Source of the DNA: Cricetomys ansorgei
Taxonomy: Eukaryota > Chordata > Mammalia > Rodentia > Nesomyidae
Direction of reading: 5' to 3'
Assembly (NCBI GenBank): GCA_026225945.1
Contig: JAMJFZ010000070.1
Location: 310,001-374,000 of the forward strand
Length of the DNA: 64,000 nt
Every line of letters starts with the position of its first letter. Positions within the stretch are counted from its first letter, which is position 1. The position numbers and the translations under genes were made by a program. A model generated the notes under the pieces. The model did not search any database and was not told the origin of the DNA. It saw only the letters and a list, made by a program, of their open reading frames with translations. Below are positions 1-11,622 of the stretch, piece after piece.

Positions 1-900
1 ATGGAAGGAGCTGTGAAATATGGTAGGAGGGAGAAAGAGGTTCTGGATATATTGTATGAGGTAAGAAAAAACAAAGTAAATACTTAAAAACATGCAGAAT
101 GAATGTGGTGCAAAAAAAGGCATGTTTAATGATGACAAACTTTTTCTTTTCTGTTAACTTTTATAATAAAACTAGATACTGGTGGTCAACACAGTTTACT
201 TGGTCTGCATCAATTTAAGTTTTATTTAATAAATCTATGCTAAAAAGAAAGGAAGAACCATTCACTGAATTGCACCTTACGGCTTGGGTCCAGTTCCACT
301 AATAAAGGAGGATGTCTGGGGATGTGAGGAACTTGTTTTTATTCGAGATGGGAGCAGCTAAGTAAGGTAGAAGCACAAGAATCTTGATTACTGTCCAGTT
401 AGTTGGTATATATAAGAGATCGTCAATATAATTAAAAGGAAAAATAAATAGTTCCCAACTCATAAAGAAACATGTCCGGTGGATAAAGTAAAGATGTATA
501 TACTGATGTGTCATAAGTAGTTGGGGCCTTAGTAGCACTATAATAGATTGTGTCAACATGTGAGATCATAATCGTTGCCTGGCAAACCCAATAAGATTTT
601 TGTTGTCTCTTATCATCTGGACAACAAGCATGGCACATGAGATGTAATTTTTTGGATATGTTACTTTTCATGATCAGTATCCTCTACAACTTTTCATTTC
701 AATATATGCTGGTGGTGATTCTTCCAATCAAGCCATAGCCTAAGTCCTGGAATATGTTCTGGAGCTGGCAGTAGAACCAAAGACAGGGATACCTGCTGAC
801 ATAGGTGCAATCTGTAGAAGAAGCTAAAAAATTCCATAGCAGTGTGAGTTATCAATTAGGTACATTTCTTCAACAAGATTTGAAGCTATTTTGTAGATTA
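1..900. repeat. Unit R, partial copy (R0)
   Basis: This stretch has no gene. It matches other places in the window. The part at about 400-580 (including 'cccaactcataaagaaac' and 'tactgatgtgtcat') matches 41,090-41,280. The part at about 670-830 (including 'cttttcatttcaatatatg') matches 29,900-30,050 and 44,930-45,080. I read it as a truncated, diverged copy of the R unit seen in fuller form at 26.5-31.0 and 41.3-46.0 kb. The left edge lies outside the window. The short open frames here are not conserved between copies. Confidence 0.6.
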
Positions 901-2289
901 GTTCCTGGTTAAGGAGATATTTGTCTCATTTTCTATGGAAGCTGCACAACTTCTTCTGTCTCATTGTCTCTAAAAGCCTGAATTAACAGTGTCATTACCA
1001 CATGAGAAGACTGCATTGTTGCTCACACTTGAGCCTGGTTTCACAATGACCTCGGAGTGTCATATACCAATGTTAAAGTCAGGGTGTTGCTGTTGCATGT
1101 CGAAAAATCTTGATTCTGCCTCTGTGCCCTGAGTCACTGGTATTCTTTCTGAGGTTTCTGAACTCTATTTCTCCTATGAATTGCATTTCATTCTCTCTAT
1201 TTATATGGTCTAGGGTCATTAAAGTGAAGTCATTTCAAGTAGCTAGTGTCTCAGTTACTTTGATATAAGAATGCTGTAAAACCTTTAATACTACCTCCCT
1301 CCCATTTATTCTGTTTGCGGGATTCATCTCTTGCCAGAATAGCCTAATTTATTTACTGGATACTCAGTAGGATTCATTTAGTAGGCAGTAAATTGAGGTT
1401 TTGTTCATAGGAGGTCCCTGTATATGGCTATAATTTCAATGCTACATGGGATTCTACATAAATTAGTTTAGTGAGCCAGAATGTTTTAGTGATGCACACT
1501 TTTTCTGTTTTTCACATCAGAGCATGAGATAAAGGGAGATTGCTCCCTCTATGATAGGACATGGAGACATTTCATCTTAAGATTTCTAGGGAATTTAATA
1601 CATACTGACCTTCTTGTTTAGTTCAGTCTCCTAAATTCAGGAGTGTCTAAAATACCTTACCAAGTTTACAAGAAAACACAATCTCTCAATTCCATTGTTC
1701 TCCCTTCTTAGAAATGATGTACAAGAGTAGCAGCCCTGTGAGAGTGTTCTTATTGTTCAGATTGGACAGAAATAGGTATGTAGCCTGGCATTTGAAATCC
1801 CTAGGACCAAATAGCTCTTAGGTGGAAAAAATGATTCCAGAGGCATGTGTATCCTGATATTCTCGAAGGAAGGAGCCACACAGCTCTCAAAGCTCTTTGA
1901 AAGCAGTCCCCCATAGGAAGTTATCTTGTCATTCAGGAAGTCAGGAGTCACACATCTCTGGCAGCTTTGAAGCAGGAAAGGCTTCCCCATGTGAGCTGGA
2001 ATGTTCCAATGTAACAGCTCCACTATGCTCTGCTCATTTCTCCTCTGCTCTGAGGGAAGAACTTCCCTAGTGTTGTAGCTCCAAAGAGATATCCTAAGCT
2101 ATCTGAAATGTTCTACCTGAGGTGAAATGTTCTCTGCTTCTTCTCTTCTCTAAATTGCTTCCTTTCTTTTCTCCTCTTCATGGCTGCATGCACTTGGGAG
2201 GAATGCCAATGCCAAAGTTTTGCTTGCTAAGGAGTAGAGTACAGAATGTTGCTCATTATATAATGTCTCTGGGTTGACGAGCATCTCAG
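901..2289. other. Unclassified AT-rich sequence
   Basis: No gene, RNA or repeat family is recognised here. The sequence has mixed composition with scattered pyrimidine runs (for example 2,130-2,180). A short minus-strand frame at 1,757-2,023 has no recognisable domain and I do not call it a gene. Confidence 0.4.
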
Positions 2290-3360
2290 AGTGGCCTGGG
2301 ATTGTAGAGATTTTTTTTTACCTTACTTGGCCAGCCAGGAGAGGGTGAAGGTTCTTAAATTAGAGCAATGTATATTAGTTGGGCCACTTCTTTGTTGGTC
2401 TGCCAGGTTGTGTCCCCTGAGGCAACTTGGAGTGGGAAATCCTGATAGTACTAGGGTGAGCTATCCTGTGGTGGTCTGAAGTCCCAGAGCTCCCCAGCAT
2501 AGCATAGCCAGACTTCGACAATGAGAAAATATAATAGCTCCTGTGAGGTCCTCTGGAAAATTTGGGTCTCATGGTGATCACAGTGGGGGTGGCTGGGGAC
2601 CCAGAATCCCCAGCAGTGTAGGAAGTGAGCTAAGTAGCAGATTCAAAAGGCAAATATGCCCAAAGCCAGAGGTGGCACCTCCAGAGGGACCCCATGTACA
2701 GGAGTGGTTGGTGAGCTATGGGCACCCCATCATTCTCCAGGCTGAACAGCCATGCATGCTGCTGAGTAGAGCCACAGGTCAAGACCCACCGTGCAGACCG
2801 GGTAATAGTCAAGGGGTTTGGGTGGCTTCTGTGGCCACTTCCGCATTCGGTGATTGCCTTACTGCCTCATTTCTTGCTTCCCGACAGAAATGCCGACAAC
2901 ATAGACGCCTTGCAGATAGAAGTGTGGTAGAGTCCATGGGAGTCCCCTTGGTGGAACACGAAGGGTGGAGGGGGCAACACTCAGAGTCCTGTGGTTCAGC
3001 CCTGGCCTAGTCCAGGTATGAGGACATGGTGCTCAGAGGGTCCTGGCTGAGGTGCCCGGGGTCATTCTCCCAGGGCTCCCGCTGCTGCCCACTGCAGGCC
3101 AGACTACAAGGACACATGGTGCTTTACCCCTGGCCTAACCTTGGACAGACTCCCTCCTCTCTGCCTGAATGCCTGTTAACAACTGTATACACTAGCCATC
3201 ACGATGTAAGCCAAAGGGGCCTGGTTGCTCAAGAGGACTTCTATCCTGGGTGGAGCCCCTCTATTTACTTGTACGTGAAATTCTCTGGGCTCATCCAGTA
3301 ACATGGATGGCCCTGTCGTCCAATGTGAGCTGCTGCCCCTGCACACCCAACGGTGACTGC
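2290..3360. other. GC-rich segment of unknown origin
   Basis: This roughly 1 kb stretch is clearly richer in G+C than its AT-rich surroundings on both sides. Inside it, about 2,985-3,150 looks like an imperfect tandem dimer with a period near 110 bp: the words 'cctggcctag'/'cctggcctaa' and 'gaggacatggtgct'/'aggacacatggtgct' recur in the same relative order. Open frames of 60-155 codons occur but show no domain. It could be a decayed L1 5' promoter region, an LTR fragment or an inserted piece from another isochore; the sequence alone does not decide. Confidence 0.45.
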
Positions 3361-4499
3361 CCTAGGCTGAGCCCTTGTTCCTTGCTCTGCTGGGTCTCCA
3401 CAGGATAGCATGAGTGGGAAAGTTCTGAACTAAGGAACAGACTTCCTTGCTGACTTCTAGATGGCCTCTAACCAGGCTCTTTCCCAGTGGTTGAAGTCCT
3501 GAGATGGGAGACACCCTAATAGAATCAGTAATGATGGACCCCAGGAGGAAAACTGGACATTGGTTTGTTAAATTCAGAGGAGGGCAAAGCTCTACAGTAG
3601 CACAAAGCAAAACTCCTTCAACATCATCATACTCTCCATCCTAGACACACCTCAGGTACTAGTATGGCAGAGAAAGCCCAGTCTAATAGGAATCAGTCAC
3701 ACTTCACATGTTGCTAGATTCCTCCAGCTGTGTTTAGCCCATAGGACTTGACCTGGCTCCTTCAAAAAATTTCCCAAATGATGTGGTGGTCCTGATTTAT
3801 CAGAGAGGTACATCAAAGGAGTGTATGATGCCAAAGTGTTTCCACTGAGATATCTAAATATCTCACAGACTTTTAGAATCCAAGCATTCATTCCCATAGT
3901 CGGCAATGAACTTTAGTTCCTAGTGGTGACCAAACATGAGCTAAGAGCGAGGGAGTTGGCATTAATCACCTGTCCTAAAAGAAGTCACCACAGATTTCAG
4001 AGGTAAATAATCACGGGCAGTGTAGGAAAAACACTTTCATCTAAGCTGAGGGTTTGGCGAGATGGAGGGACAAGATAAAAATAGCTTATATTTATGAGAC
4101 AGTTTGGAGAGTAAGAAATCATAGAAGAATAATACTTCCACAGTCAATTGTTAGTTTACAGTCATGGAGAATTAACCAGTGGCCCTATGAATGTAAGCCT
4201 GTCCTTGGTCCAAATCCCCAATTCTTTAGTTTCAAGGTTCTATAATCAGAGTTGTTGATCATTGTGAGAAGGAAAACATGTAGGAAAAAGAAAAAAAGAA
4301 AGATTTATTTTTCTGTGAGTAAACTGCAAATAAGGTTTTCAGAGATCAAATCAAAAATCAGGTATGATATACAGTGAAAAATGCTTCAAAATTTTTTAAA
4401 ACATGCAGTTGTCATGTATACTTAATTGGGTGACATTTTTTTGAGTTGCTATTGCATCAATTTAATTTTATGGATGTTGCATTCTGTAACAGAATAGAC
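3361..4499. other. Unclassified sequence upstream of S tail A
   Basis: Nothing is recognised here. An AT-rich, A-run-containing stretch (4,270-4,500) leads into the S-unit tail. It may be a decayed part of unit S, but I could not align it convincingly to the better S copies at 16.2-22.3 kb. Confidence 0.35.
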
Positions 4500-4865
4500 A
4501 GTGAGAAGAAGGCTTTTTTTATTTTCAACTCAGGATCTCATGTGGACCAGTCTGACCTTGAGCTTTCATTAACTGGTTTGAGGACTCTGTGGTGTATTTT
4601 TGATTGGCATATATCATAGAGCGTTCCCTTTGGTGTTTCAAGCAGCTTAGCACCTCCCATGTGGCCAGAATTGAGAGTTGTGTCTCAGGGAAGTACAACA
4701 GTGGAGCCCCTGCATTCTGTTTCCCATAGGTCCTTAGCCTACCAATCATACATTCCTTTTCTGCCATCCTGACAGGGAACACCCTCACCAACTTGTATTC
4801 CCATGCAAACTTGTTGGGATCCCCTGTAATGGACTGCACCTCGAGAGCTATCCCAGATCATTAAC
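4500..4865. repeat. Unit S tail, copy A
   Basis: This resembles the ends of the other S copies. The order 'gtgtctcagg', then 'ccatagg'/'ccacagg', 'cctaccaa' and 'gcatccc'-like words, then an 'actgcacctcgagagc'/'gattgcccctagagagc' word, is shared with 22,100-22,290, 19,200-19,430 and 37,440-37,650. An L1 in antisense orientation follows immediately, as in copies C and D. Confidence 0.55.
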
Positions 4866-5935
4866 AATGATAAACATTTATTTAAGATACTTTTTTTTAA
4901 TATATTTTATTAAATTTTACATAGAATGTGTTGATTTCTATTGATAAAATGCCTATTTTTAATATGTCAATCCTACCAAACCAGGAACATGGGATATCTT
5001 TCCATCTTGTGAGCTTTTGTTCAATTTCCATCTTTAAGGAAATAAAGTATTTGTCATTCAAATCTTCCAATTGCTTAATTAGAGAAACTGCAATATACCT
5101 GTTGTTGTTTGTAGCTTTGTAAAGGTGCTGTTTGCCTTAATTCTTTCTCTGTCCTTCTGTCATTTGTATATATGGGAGCTAAAGACTTTTTCAATTAATC
5201 CTGTAGTCAGCCACCTCACTGAACATGTTTATCAGTTATATGTGTTCCTTTTTATAGTACTATTTAATATGTATGGAGAGAGGGGACAACTCTGTCTTGT
5301 TCCAGAATTAATAGAACTATTTTGACTTTGTCTCCATTTAATTTGATGTTGGCAGAATTCTTTCTGGAAATTGCCTGTATTATGTTTATATACAGAATAC
5401 ATCTCCAATCTTTGCAGTAGGTTTATCATGAAGGGGTGTTGGATTTTATAAAAACTGTCTTAGGATCTAGTGAGCTGACCATGTGAGCTTTTTTTTTCTT
5501 TGTTTGTTTATATGGCAGATAACATTGATTAATTTTATTTGTTGAATCATCCCTGTGTGTCTGGGATAAAGATAGGCTTTATAGCTGGATAATTTTTTAA
5601 TCTGTCCTTGGATGTGGTTTATGAGTATTAAGTACGTTTACATATCAGTTAATGATGTATATGGGTGTTTTACTCTCTTTCTTTGTTGAATCTTTGCGTA
5701 GTTTTTATATTAGCGTAAATGTGGCTACAAGAATTAGTTTGGCAGTGAGCCTTCTGCTTTAATTTTAAGGAGTAATTTGAGGTTTAAGCATTCAGAGCTA
5801 AAACATCCAGATCATAGGCTTTGTTGGGGAAGCTTTTTTGTCCTCTTGTATTTATTTGTGTGTTACAGATTTGTTTAAATTGTTTATTAGATTTTATTCA
5901 ATTTTCATTTGCTTTATCTACCAAGAATAGTGGAA
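4866..5935 (-). mobile_element. L1 ORF2 fragment, antisense (copy A)
   Basis: Read on the minus strand this is the reverse-transcriptase part of a rodent LINE-1 ORF2. Typical antisense landmarks appear in the right order: 'catgggatatctttccatc' (4,988), 'ttatcagttatatg' (5,230), 'tgaaggggtgttggatttt' (5,430), 'catccctgtgtgtctggga' (5,546). Every frame is broken. Compared with copies C and D, about 600 bp of the ORF2 C-terminal part is missing at the left side, so this copy suffered an internal deletion or different truncation. It is a dead copy. Confidence 0.8.
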
Positions 5936-6296
5936 TTCATGTTTTATATTATCGTTACCTACGAATGACTTTAAAATGGAATGAATATCCAAATTTCTGG
6001 AGCTAAAAAAACACTGACTGCAATAGTAATAGAACACCATAAATTGTCATGACCATATGACACAGTGACATTGAAGGTTACAAAAAGCTTAAGCCTAGCA
6101 GAAGCTATGCAGTTGAAAATAGAGAGGAATATGGGCATATATCCAATATAGAGACACAATAGGAGATAGATATATGAAGGACCTTATATGTTCAAATTGA
6201 GTGGGATATGAGATTTTTAATATACAAAATTATTCAGCCTGATATCCAGTATTTGGAGTCATTTTTATTTTTTTATTATTTACTTAACGATTGTAA

Positions 6297-6405
6297 CAAG
6301 GTCTCATATATTCCAGGTAGGCCTTGATAATATTATGTAGCTGAGGTTGGCTTTGGAATCCTTATCCTTTTACCTCTCTTTCCAGTGCTAGGGTTAAAGG
6401 AATTT
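6297..6405 (-). mobile_element. Decayed B1-like SINE
   Basis: The words 'tatgtagctgaggttggctttggaa' in outline and 'ccagtgctagggttaaagg' follow the reverse complement of a B1 SINE, where a 'gtagaccaggctggcct' region is followed by a 'ctgggattaaagg' box. Many substitutions mark it as old. It could be a proto-B1. Confidence 0.45.
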
Positions 6406-6524
6406 CTACCAAACTAAGTCTGTGCAGTGCAGGGGACCAAGCACAGAGCTTTTTAAATGCTAAGCCTGAGCTGAGCTACATGGTCAGTAAAATATGTGAT
6501 TCTTTTAAAATTTTAAGAATTCAC

Positions 6525-6715
6525 TTTTTGTTTATATGTTTATTTCTGAATGACGATATGCCAATGTATTTGGCCAAAAAGACCAGAAGAGAGCTGCAGA
6601 ATTCTTGAATCTAGAGTTACAAGACGTGGAGAGCCAAGCATATTTGGTCCTGGGAAATGAGGTCATCTGCAAGAGCAAAATGTTTTCTTAACCACTGAGC
6701 CATTATTCCTAGGTG
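6525..6715 (-). mobile_element. B3/B2-type SINE, antisense
   Basis: The order 'ccagaagagagctgcaga', 'gagttacaagacgtggagagcc', 'tcatctgcaagagcaa' and 'cttaaccactgagccat' is the reverse complement of a tRNA-derived rodent B3/B2 SINE. Its pol III promoter end faces right. It is old and substituted. Confidence 0.6.
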
Positions 6716-7437
6716 AACTTCTGAAACTTGATGTCCATAGTTAACTAGATTTTGAAACTGTAGCATGACTTTAAATCTGTAACCAGATGGACATAGGGCC
6801 AAATGTCATATATATTTTGTGTTTGATTGTGATTTTTGTTGGTATCTAATTTACTCTGAGCTTGAAATAAAATTTAATAACATGCCAACTGTTCAGACAC
6901 TTTGGTATAATAGAAGGAGGAAGGAGGGTCTCTAAAACTCATGAGACCCTTCCATGGAATTAGGCATGCACTAGCTGTGAGACATGGATCTACTATGCAA
7001 CTCAGATTTCAGTAGAAAATTCAGGGCAATAGTAGCAGGACCGTTGTAAGATACAGTGAAAGCATACTTTCCTCAAGTGATTAGTATAGGACATACCTCA
7101 TAATTATAATTAAACTTCATTAATCACTACATGAATCAGATAGAGTTTGTCAAAATGCTAATGTGTACCTCTGCATTCTATATACAAAAAATATCTGTGT
7201 GACAAATTACTAGTACAGACAAGATTATTGAGTGGAGATGTTATTTCCCATCCTTTCAGAGACAATCATTGAGATATCAGAATTAAAGTCTTGATAAGAA
7301 AGATATAGGTTCTTAATATACTGGTATATTCTTATCTGTTTGCTAAAATGGGTTCCAATGATTGTATTTTCAGCTAAGTTACAGTTGCTATTTATTCTTA
7401 AATTTTGGAATATTGTCAATTGAAAAATATATACTCA

Positions 7438-7560
7438 GGTTGGATAGAGGGCTCAGCAGTTGAGAGAACTGATTAATCTTCCAGAGAACCTTACCCTTCT
7501 GTGTACATATATGCACAAGCAAACATGTACAACTTTACTCACCTCACAAACACAAACTTA
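7438..7560 (+). mobile_element. Decayed B2-like SINE head
   Basis: The text beginning 'ggttggatagagggctcag' and then 'cagttgagagaactgatt' follows the tRNA-derived head of a B2-type SINE (A-box region), and then decays into AC-rich sequence. No tail or clear target duplication is visible. Confidence 0.5.
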
Positions 7561-8127
7561 ATTTCAAGTTTGGATTGAGATAACTAGAGTTTGTAGAAAA
7601 AAAAAAACTTGTTCTTTTCTCTGCATATCTCAAAATTTTCATCTTTAAGCTGTTGACTGAAGATGCTTTTACAAAATGTCCTTTTGCTGTTTTGTAATAC
7701 ATCCTGTCAATTCAGAATTTCTCCACTTCCTTTATTCATTGTGTGAAGAATTCACCTTCATTTATTTCAATATGTGTACTTGCTTCCTAGAAATAAACTG
7801 GGTTTTGAGAGAAAGGACAATTAGACTTAGAAATGGGAATCCTGATATATAACATCTGTTCCTTCTTTTACACTGAGACTGTTTTAAAATTAAAATATTA
7901 TGCATAATATCATTTAACATTTAAAATTTTTGCCCCATTTCTAATGAAAAACAGTGATTTCACATGTTTATAAAATACCATAACTACATCTTATAAAATG
8001 AAGTGTTATCCTTACCATTATCTACTACCCATGTTCAAATTCTGTGATAGTCTTAAAAATACCTTTGAAAAATGATTGGATTCTTTTAAATGAATCAAAT
8101 AAGCTGTATACATTATACTTTTAATTG

Positions 8128-8263
8128 AGATAAGATCTCAGTATGTAGCTCTATGTTGTCTGGAATTCTCTATGTATACCAGGCTACACCAAAAGTCATA
8201 TAGCTGAATTTCACTCTGTCTCCTGATGGCTGTGACACGGGACACCACACCTCTAAACACTAT
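8128..8263 (-). mobile_element. Decayed B1-like SINE cut by the provirus junction
   Basis: The order 'gagataagatctcagtatg', 'ctctatgtataccaggct', 'cactctgtctcctgatggc' and 'ggacaccacacctc' resembles the reverse complement of B1. It ends exactly at the left edge of the 5' LTR. Its continuation is not found on the right side of the provirus, which matters for how the provirus came to lie here. Confidence 0.5.
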
Positions 8264-8687
8264 TGTAGGAATCCATCCCCCTAATAATTCAGGCAGGCTG
8301 ACAAGAAGGAGCTCGATGCCCCCTACCTTGGCCCCTCTGCAATTTCCTTGTTCCTTCTGCTTGCTTCAGTGCTTAAGAAATTAATGATCTTCTGCTTTCT
8401 TCAGTGCCTGAGAAATTAGTAACTGTTCATAGTATTATGAACTAGAGAATTAAAGAACATACTAAGAAAAACCACACAATCTATCAACATCATTTCACTC
8501 CGTGCCCTCAGGTTCACCCCACTGCAACTGCTTCTTTGTCCCTACCCTAAAACCCCCTGTAAAACGGTCAATAAACGAAGCCTAGACAATTTCCTTGGCC
8601 TCGGTCATTCTCTACCCGTCCCATCTCTTTCAGGTTTGGATGGTCTTCCTCGAGACCCACTAATTACTGGCCCCACAGGATGGGGCA
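8264..8687 (+). repeat. 5' LTR
   Basis: It begins TGTAGGA and ends GGGGCA, and matches the 3' LTR along its length. It is about 36 bp longer because of a tandem duplication: 8,354-8,388 and about 8,389-8,421 both run 'cttctgct', 'cttcagtg', 'aagaaatta' in outline. By eye the two LTRs differ at roughly 15% of aligned sites. A poly(A) signal AATAAA lies at 8,570-8,575. The putative TATA region ('ccctaaaacc') is weaker than in the 3' LTR ('ctttaaaaacc'). Confidence 0.9.
8570..8575 (+). promoter_or_regulatory. LTR poly(A) signal AATAAA
   Basis: AATAAA lies in the R/U5-proximal part of the 5' LTR. The same signal is kept in the 3' LTR at 16,107-16,112, where it would serve the provirus transcript. 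Confidence 0.75.
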
Positions 8688-8690
8688 GGG

Positions 8691-8710
8691 TGTCGCCCAA
8701 AGTGGGGCTC
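8691..8710 (+). promoter_or_regulatory. Primer-binding site, tRNA-Lys(1,2) type
   Basis: The 20 bases starting 'tgtcgcccaa' lie three bases after the LTR end. They match the complement of the 3' end of tRNA-Lys(1,2) at 18 of 20 positions as I align it (mismatches at positions 3 and 11). Lys-type primer sites are usual for class II retroviruses. Confidence 0.85.
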
Positions 8711-8857
8711 GAGACCCAGACCCCAGATCGAACGAGAACCCCAAAAGGCCGTGCGCATGGCAAAAGACATCATTGGTACAAACCAACAGTGAAAAAAGAC
8801 TTCTGCTTCACTGTTCCCGGGCTGATCTTGTGACCTGCAAGAAGATGCCTTCGTCAG

Positions 8858-8863
8858 GTAAGA
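8858..8863 (+). promoter_or_regulatory. Retroviral major splice donor
   Basis: 'tcag|gtaaga' at 8,854-8,863 is a near-perfect 5' splice site in the leader, just before the gag start at 8,881. This is where the donor for the env message lies in simple retroviruses. A matching acceptor is present at 14,575/14,576. Confidence 0.7.
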
Positions 8864-8880
8864 GTTTGTCCTCTTACAAG

Positions 8881-11162
8881 ATGGGTCAAGGTTTGTCGAG
8901 AGAAGTCTTGTTTATTAAGGATATCAAGACTTGTCTCTGGGAGAGAGGGGTAAAGGTAAAAAAAAAAAGATTTGATTAATCTTTTTATTTTCGTGAGTGA
9001 AGTTTGCCCGTGGTTCGTTATAGAGTCATCTTCTATAAACCCTAAGAAATGGCAAAAGGTTGAAGATGATCTTAACGACTTTTATATAATAAAAGGACCA
9101 GAGCAGGTCCCAATTCAGGTATTTAGTTATTGGAATCTTATTAATGACCTCCTTCAGTCCCCTAATTCTTCAGGTATAGCTGCCTCTGCTGAAGATTATA
9201 TAAAACACTTGTCACGTTCTGCTTCCCTTATCTCCCTTCATTCACAGGGACTAGAAGCCTCTAATAATTCAGTCATTCTTCTGCCCCCCTCTGACAAGCC
9301 ATTAACGGACCTGGGGGCTCGCCCTAAAGAAAAGCCACAACCCCCTCCTCCGAACCCTTTTGAGGTTTCCCATAACAATCTATATCCATCCCTCAAAGAC
9401 TTAGATATGATTGTAGAAAAGAAAAAGGGATCCGTAGGACCCTCAGCCACACAAAAAATAAAAAAAGGTTTAAAAGACCTACAAAAATCAGTTTTCTCTT
9501 CCCTGTTATGGATCCAAAAGACCAGGACTGTAATTCTCTTACTCCTTCAGAAGGGGAAGAAGTTGAGGAAGAAGCCGCTCAGTACCATAATCCTGACTGG
9601 CCTCCTCTGATTTCCAGTCCGCCCCCCTATTGTCCACCAGTTTGCACTCCGGCTATTACTTCTGCGCCCCCCCCCAATAGCTTCTTCAGAACCTACTCCT
9701 GACTTGCAGATTGTTCAACGAAACCTTCAAAAACAGGATTCAGATTTAAATAAGATGTCAGTCTCTAAAAGGAGCATGTTGCATTACTTTCTGAACTCTC
9801 CTCCTTACAAAGCAATTTGGCCCAGCTTGCTTTAACACCATCAGTTGTCACTCCGATAAAGAAAAAGACCCAGAAAAACAAAGATCATTTATCTGCCCCC
9901 CGAAGTTAAAAATGCTTCTAAGCCACTATTAACCTTTCCTGTAGTTACAAGAGGTCAAAACCATAAAGCACAAAAGGAGGGTCAGGACACCTCCAGGGAT
10001 TAAGAAGCAAACTCCCCGGGGGAGGAGGGCAAGGAGGAAGAACCTCAAAATGAAAGGCAGGATTCTGATGAAGGGGACCAACCTGATCCCAGCCAGCCAG
10101 GAAAGTTCTCAGCCAAGTCCTGGAAACCCTCCACCGTCTTCACAAGCCCACCTCACTAATGGCCCCAGGTTTAGGAGGATAAAATTTAGACATTTGAAGG
10201 ACTTAAGCTCTGCAGGAAACCTTTATGGCCCTACTGCACCCTTTAACATGGCACTCATAGATTCCCTGGCACAAAGCGGACACCTGACTCCATTAGAGTG
10301 GTATACGATAACCCAGGCTGTCCTCACCCGAGGTGATTTTTTGCATTGTAAAACTGAATTTGTGGATAGGTGCCAGTCCTTAGCCAAACAAAATGTGGGA
10401 TCCAACAAAAGGGAAGAAAGCAGGTGGACAACAGGTAAACTTACAGGACAGGGCAAATATATATCTGAGGACAGATAGATAAGGTTTTCAGCGGGTCTAC
10501 TCTCTCAAGTAAAAAAGGGTGCATTCGGGGCCTGGAGAGCCTTGTCTGGCAAGGGCTCCTCTACCACCTCACTTTCAAAAATTGTACAAGGAAATCAAGA
10601 GCCATATAGTGACTTCATTGCCCTGCTTACGGAAGCCGCAGAATGAATTATGGGTCCAGAGGAAACTGAGAGTAAATTTATAAAACAACTGGCTTTTGAA
10701 AATGCTAATGCTGCATGCCGAGCTGCTCTTCATGGAAAAACCAGAAATAAAAACTTATATGATTTTACTCGGCTTTGTACGGACGTAGACCCTCTTTCCT
10801 ATTCAGTCTCAAAATCCGTTAATCTGGCAATAGGTGCAGCTTTTCAAGGAGGAAGACAGCAAGATCGTGTCTGTTTTAATTGTAAATCACCCGGACATTT
10901 TGCCCGAGAGTGCCCTGAGGCTTTTCAACAGCGCACCCCAAATGGGACTACTCCCTCAAAGCCTGGGTGTCCATACGTTTGCCCCAGATGCAAAAGGGGA
11001 AGACATTGGATAAATGCTTGTAGATCCACTAGTGACATTCAAGGAAATCCCCTCCCGCCGCTTACGAGAAACTGGGTGAGGGGCCAGCCGCGGGCCCCCA
11101 ATCCTTTGACTCATCAAACAAGGGGGCCACAACCAGTCCCTCTGTCGTGCCACCCCAGGTAG
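8881..11162 (+). pseudogene. gag: Degenerate gag (matrix, capsid, nucleocapsid)
   Basis: Gag is the structural polyprotein that builds the particle at the membrane. The start at 8,881 gives MGQG, a myristoylation-type N terminus. An A-tract at 8,958-8,968 breaks the frame; matrix continues to about 9,500 in another frame. A PPPY late-budding motif lies near 9,627 and a C-run (9,665-9,673) causes another break. Capsid lies at about 10,150-10,870, with the major homology region near 10,584 ('QGNQEPYSDFIALLTEAA'), followed by an in-frame TGA at 10,642. Two C-x2-C-x4-H-x4-C zinc knuckles stand at 10,872-10,913 and 10,980-11,021. The last open piece ends at 11,162. The zinc knuckles and homology region make the assignment certain; the gene is dead. 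Confidence 0.92.
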
Positions 11163-11622
11163 CGCAGGACTGGAGCTGTGTGCCACCTCCGATTCAATAT
11201 TAACACCTGAGGATGGCACGGTAGCAATTTCCACCAAGGCCTTTGGGCCCTCTCCCCCAGGCCCTATATACTTAATACTGGGCCACACCTCTCTTATTCA
11301 AAAAGGACTTTTTGTATATCCCACCCTTTTACACAAAGATTCCACTGGACAAATATTTGCCATGATTAAAGTTGAGTCAGGCCAGATAAATATTTTTAAA
11401 GGACAAGCTGTAGCTCAAGCATTGCCTCTTCCTTTTCATGGCCAGTGTTCTTCACAAGACCTTCCTCGAGGCTCCTCCACAGCAGGCTCTACAGATATAT
11501 ATTGGATTCAGGCCATCACAAAAGAAAGACCCACGCTCAAACTTAAATGGCAAGACCTTCTGTGGACTACTAGACCCAGGGGCAGATGCTATGGTCATAG
11601 GACAACACCACTGGCCGACTGA
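11161..11622 (+). pseudogene. Degenerate dUTPase domain (pro frame)
   Basis: The frame from 11,161 reads 'SAGLELCATSD', a dUTPase motif 1, then a motif-2-like 'LILGHTSLIQKG', a motif-3-like 'LFVYPTLLHKDSTGQI' and a motif-4-like 'KGQAVAQALPLP'. Betaretroviruses carry dUTPase at the start of the pro frame, where it hydrolyses dUTP. Motif 2 has lost the usual GRSS, and motif 3 lacks the expected Asp/Tyr pattern, so I infer an inactive enzyme. It follows gag in a shifted frame, as expected for pro, although the exact shift is obscured by later indels. Confidence 0.75.

Larger units (their letters stand above)
5936..8263. other. AT-rich interval with old SINEs
   Basis: No gene is seen between the L1 and the provirus. 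The interval holds several decayed SINE-like pieces listed separately and otherwise AT-rich sequence, including a short poly(A) run near 7,597. Open frames are at most about 64 codons and carry no domain. Confidence 0.5.

Noticed and set aside
2543..3010. 155-codon open frame in the GC-rich block
   Set aside because: Overlaps another frame on the opposite strand, shows no domain or splice context, and long chance frames are expected in GC-rich DNA.
8631..8979. Short frames covering the LTR end and leader as a separate gene
   Set aside because: Explained by U5, the primer site and the gag start at 8,881.
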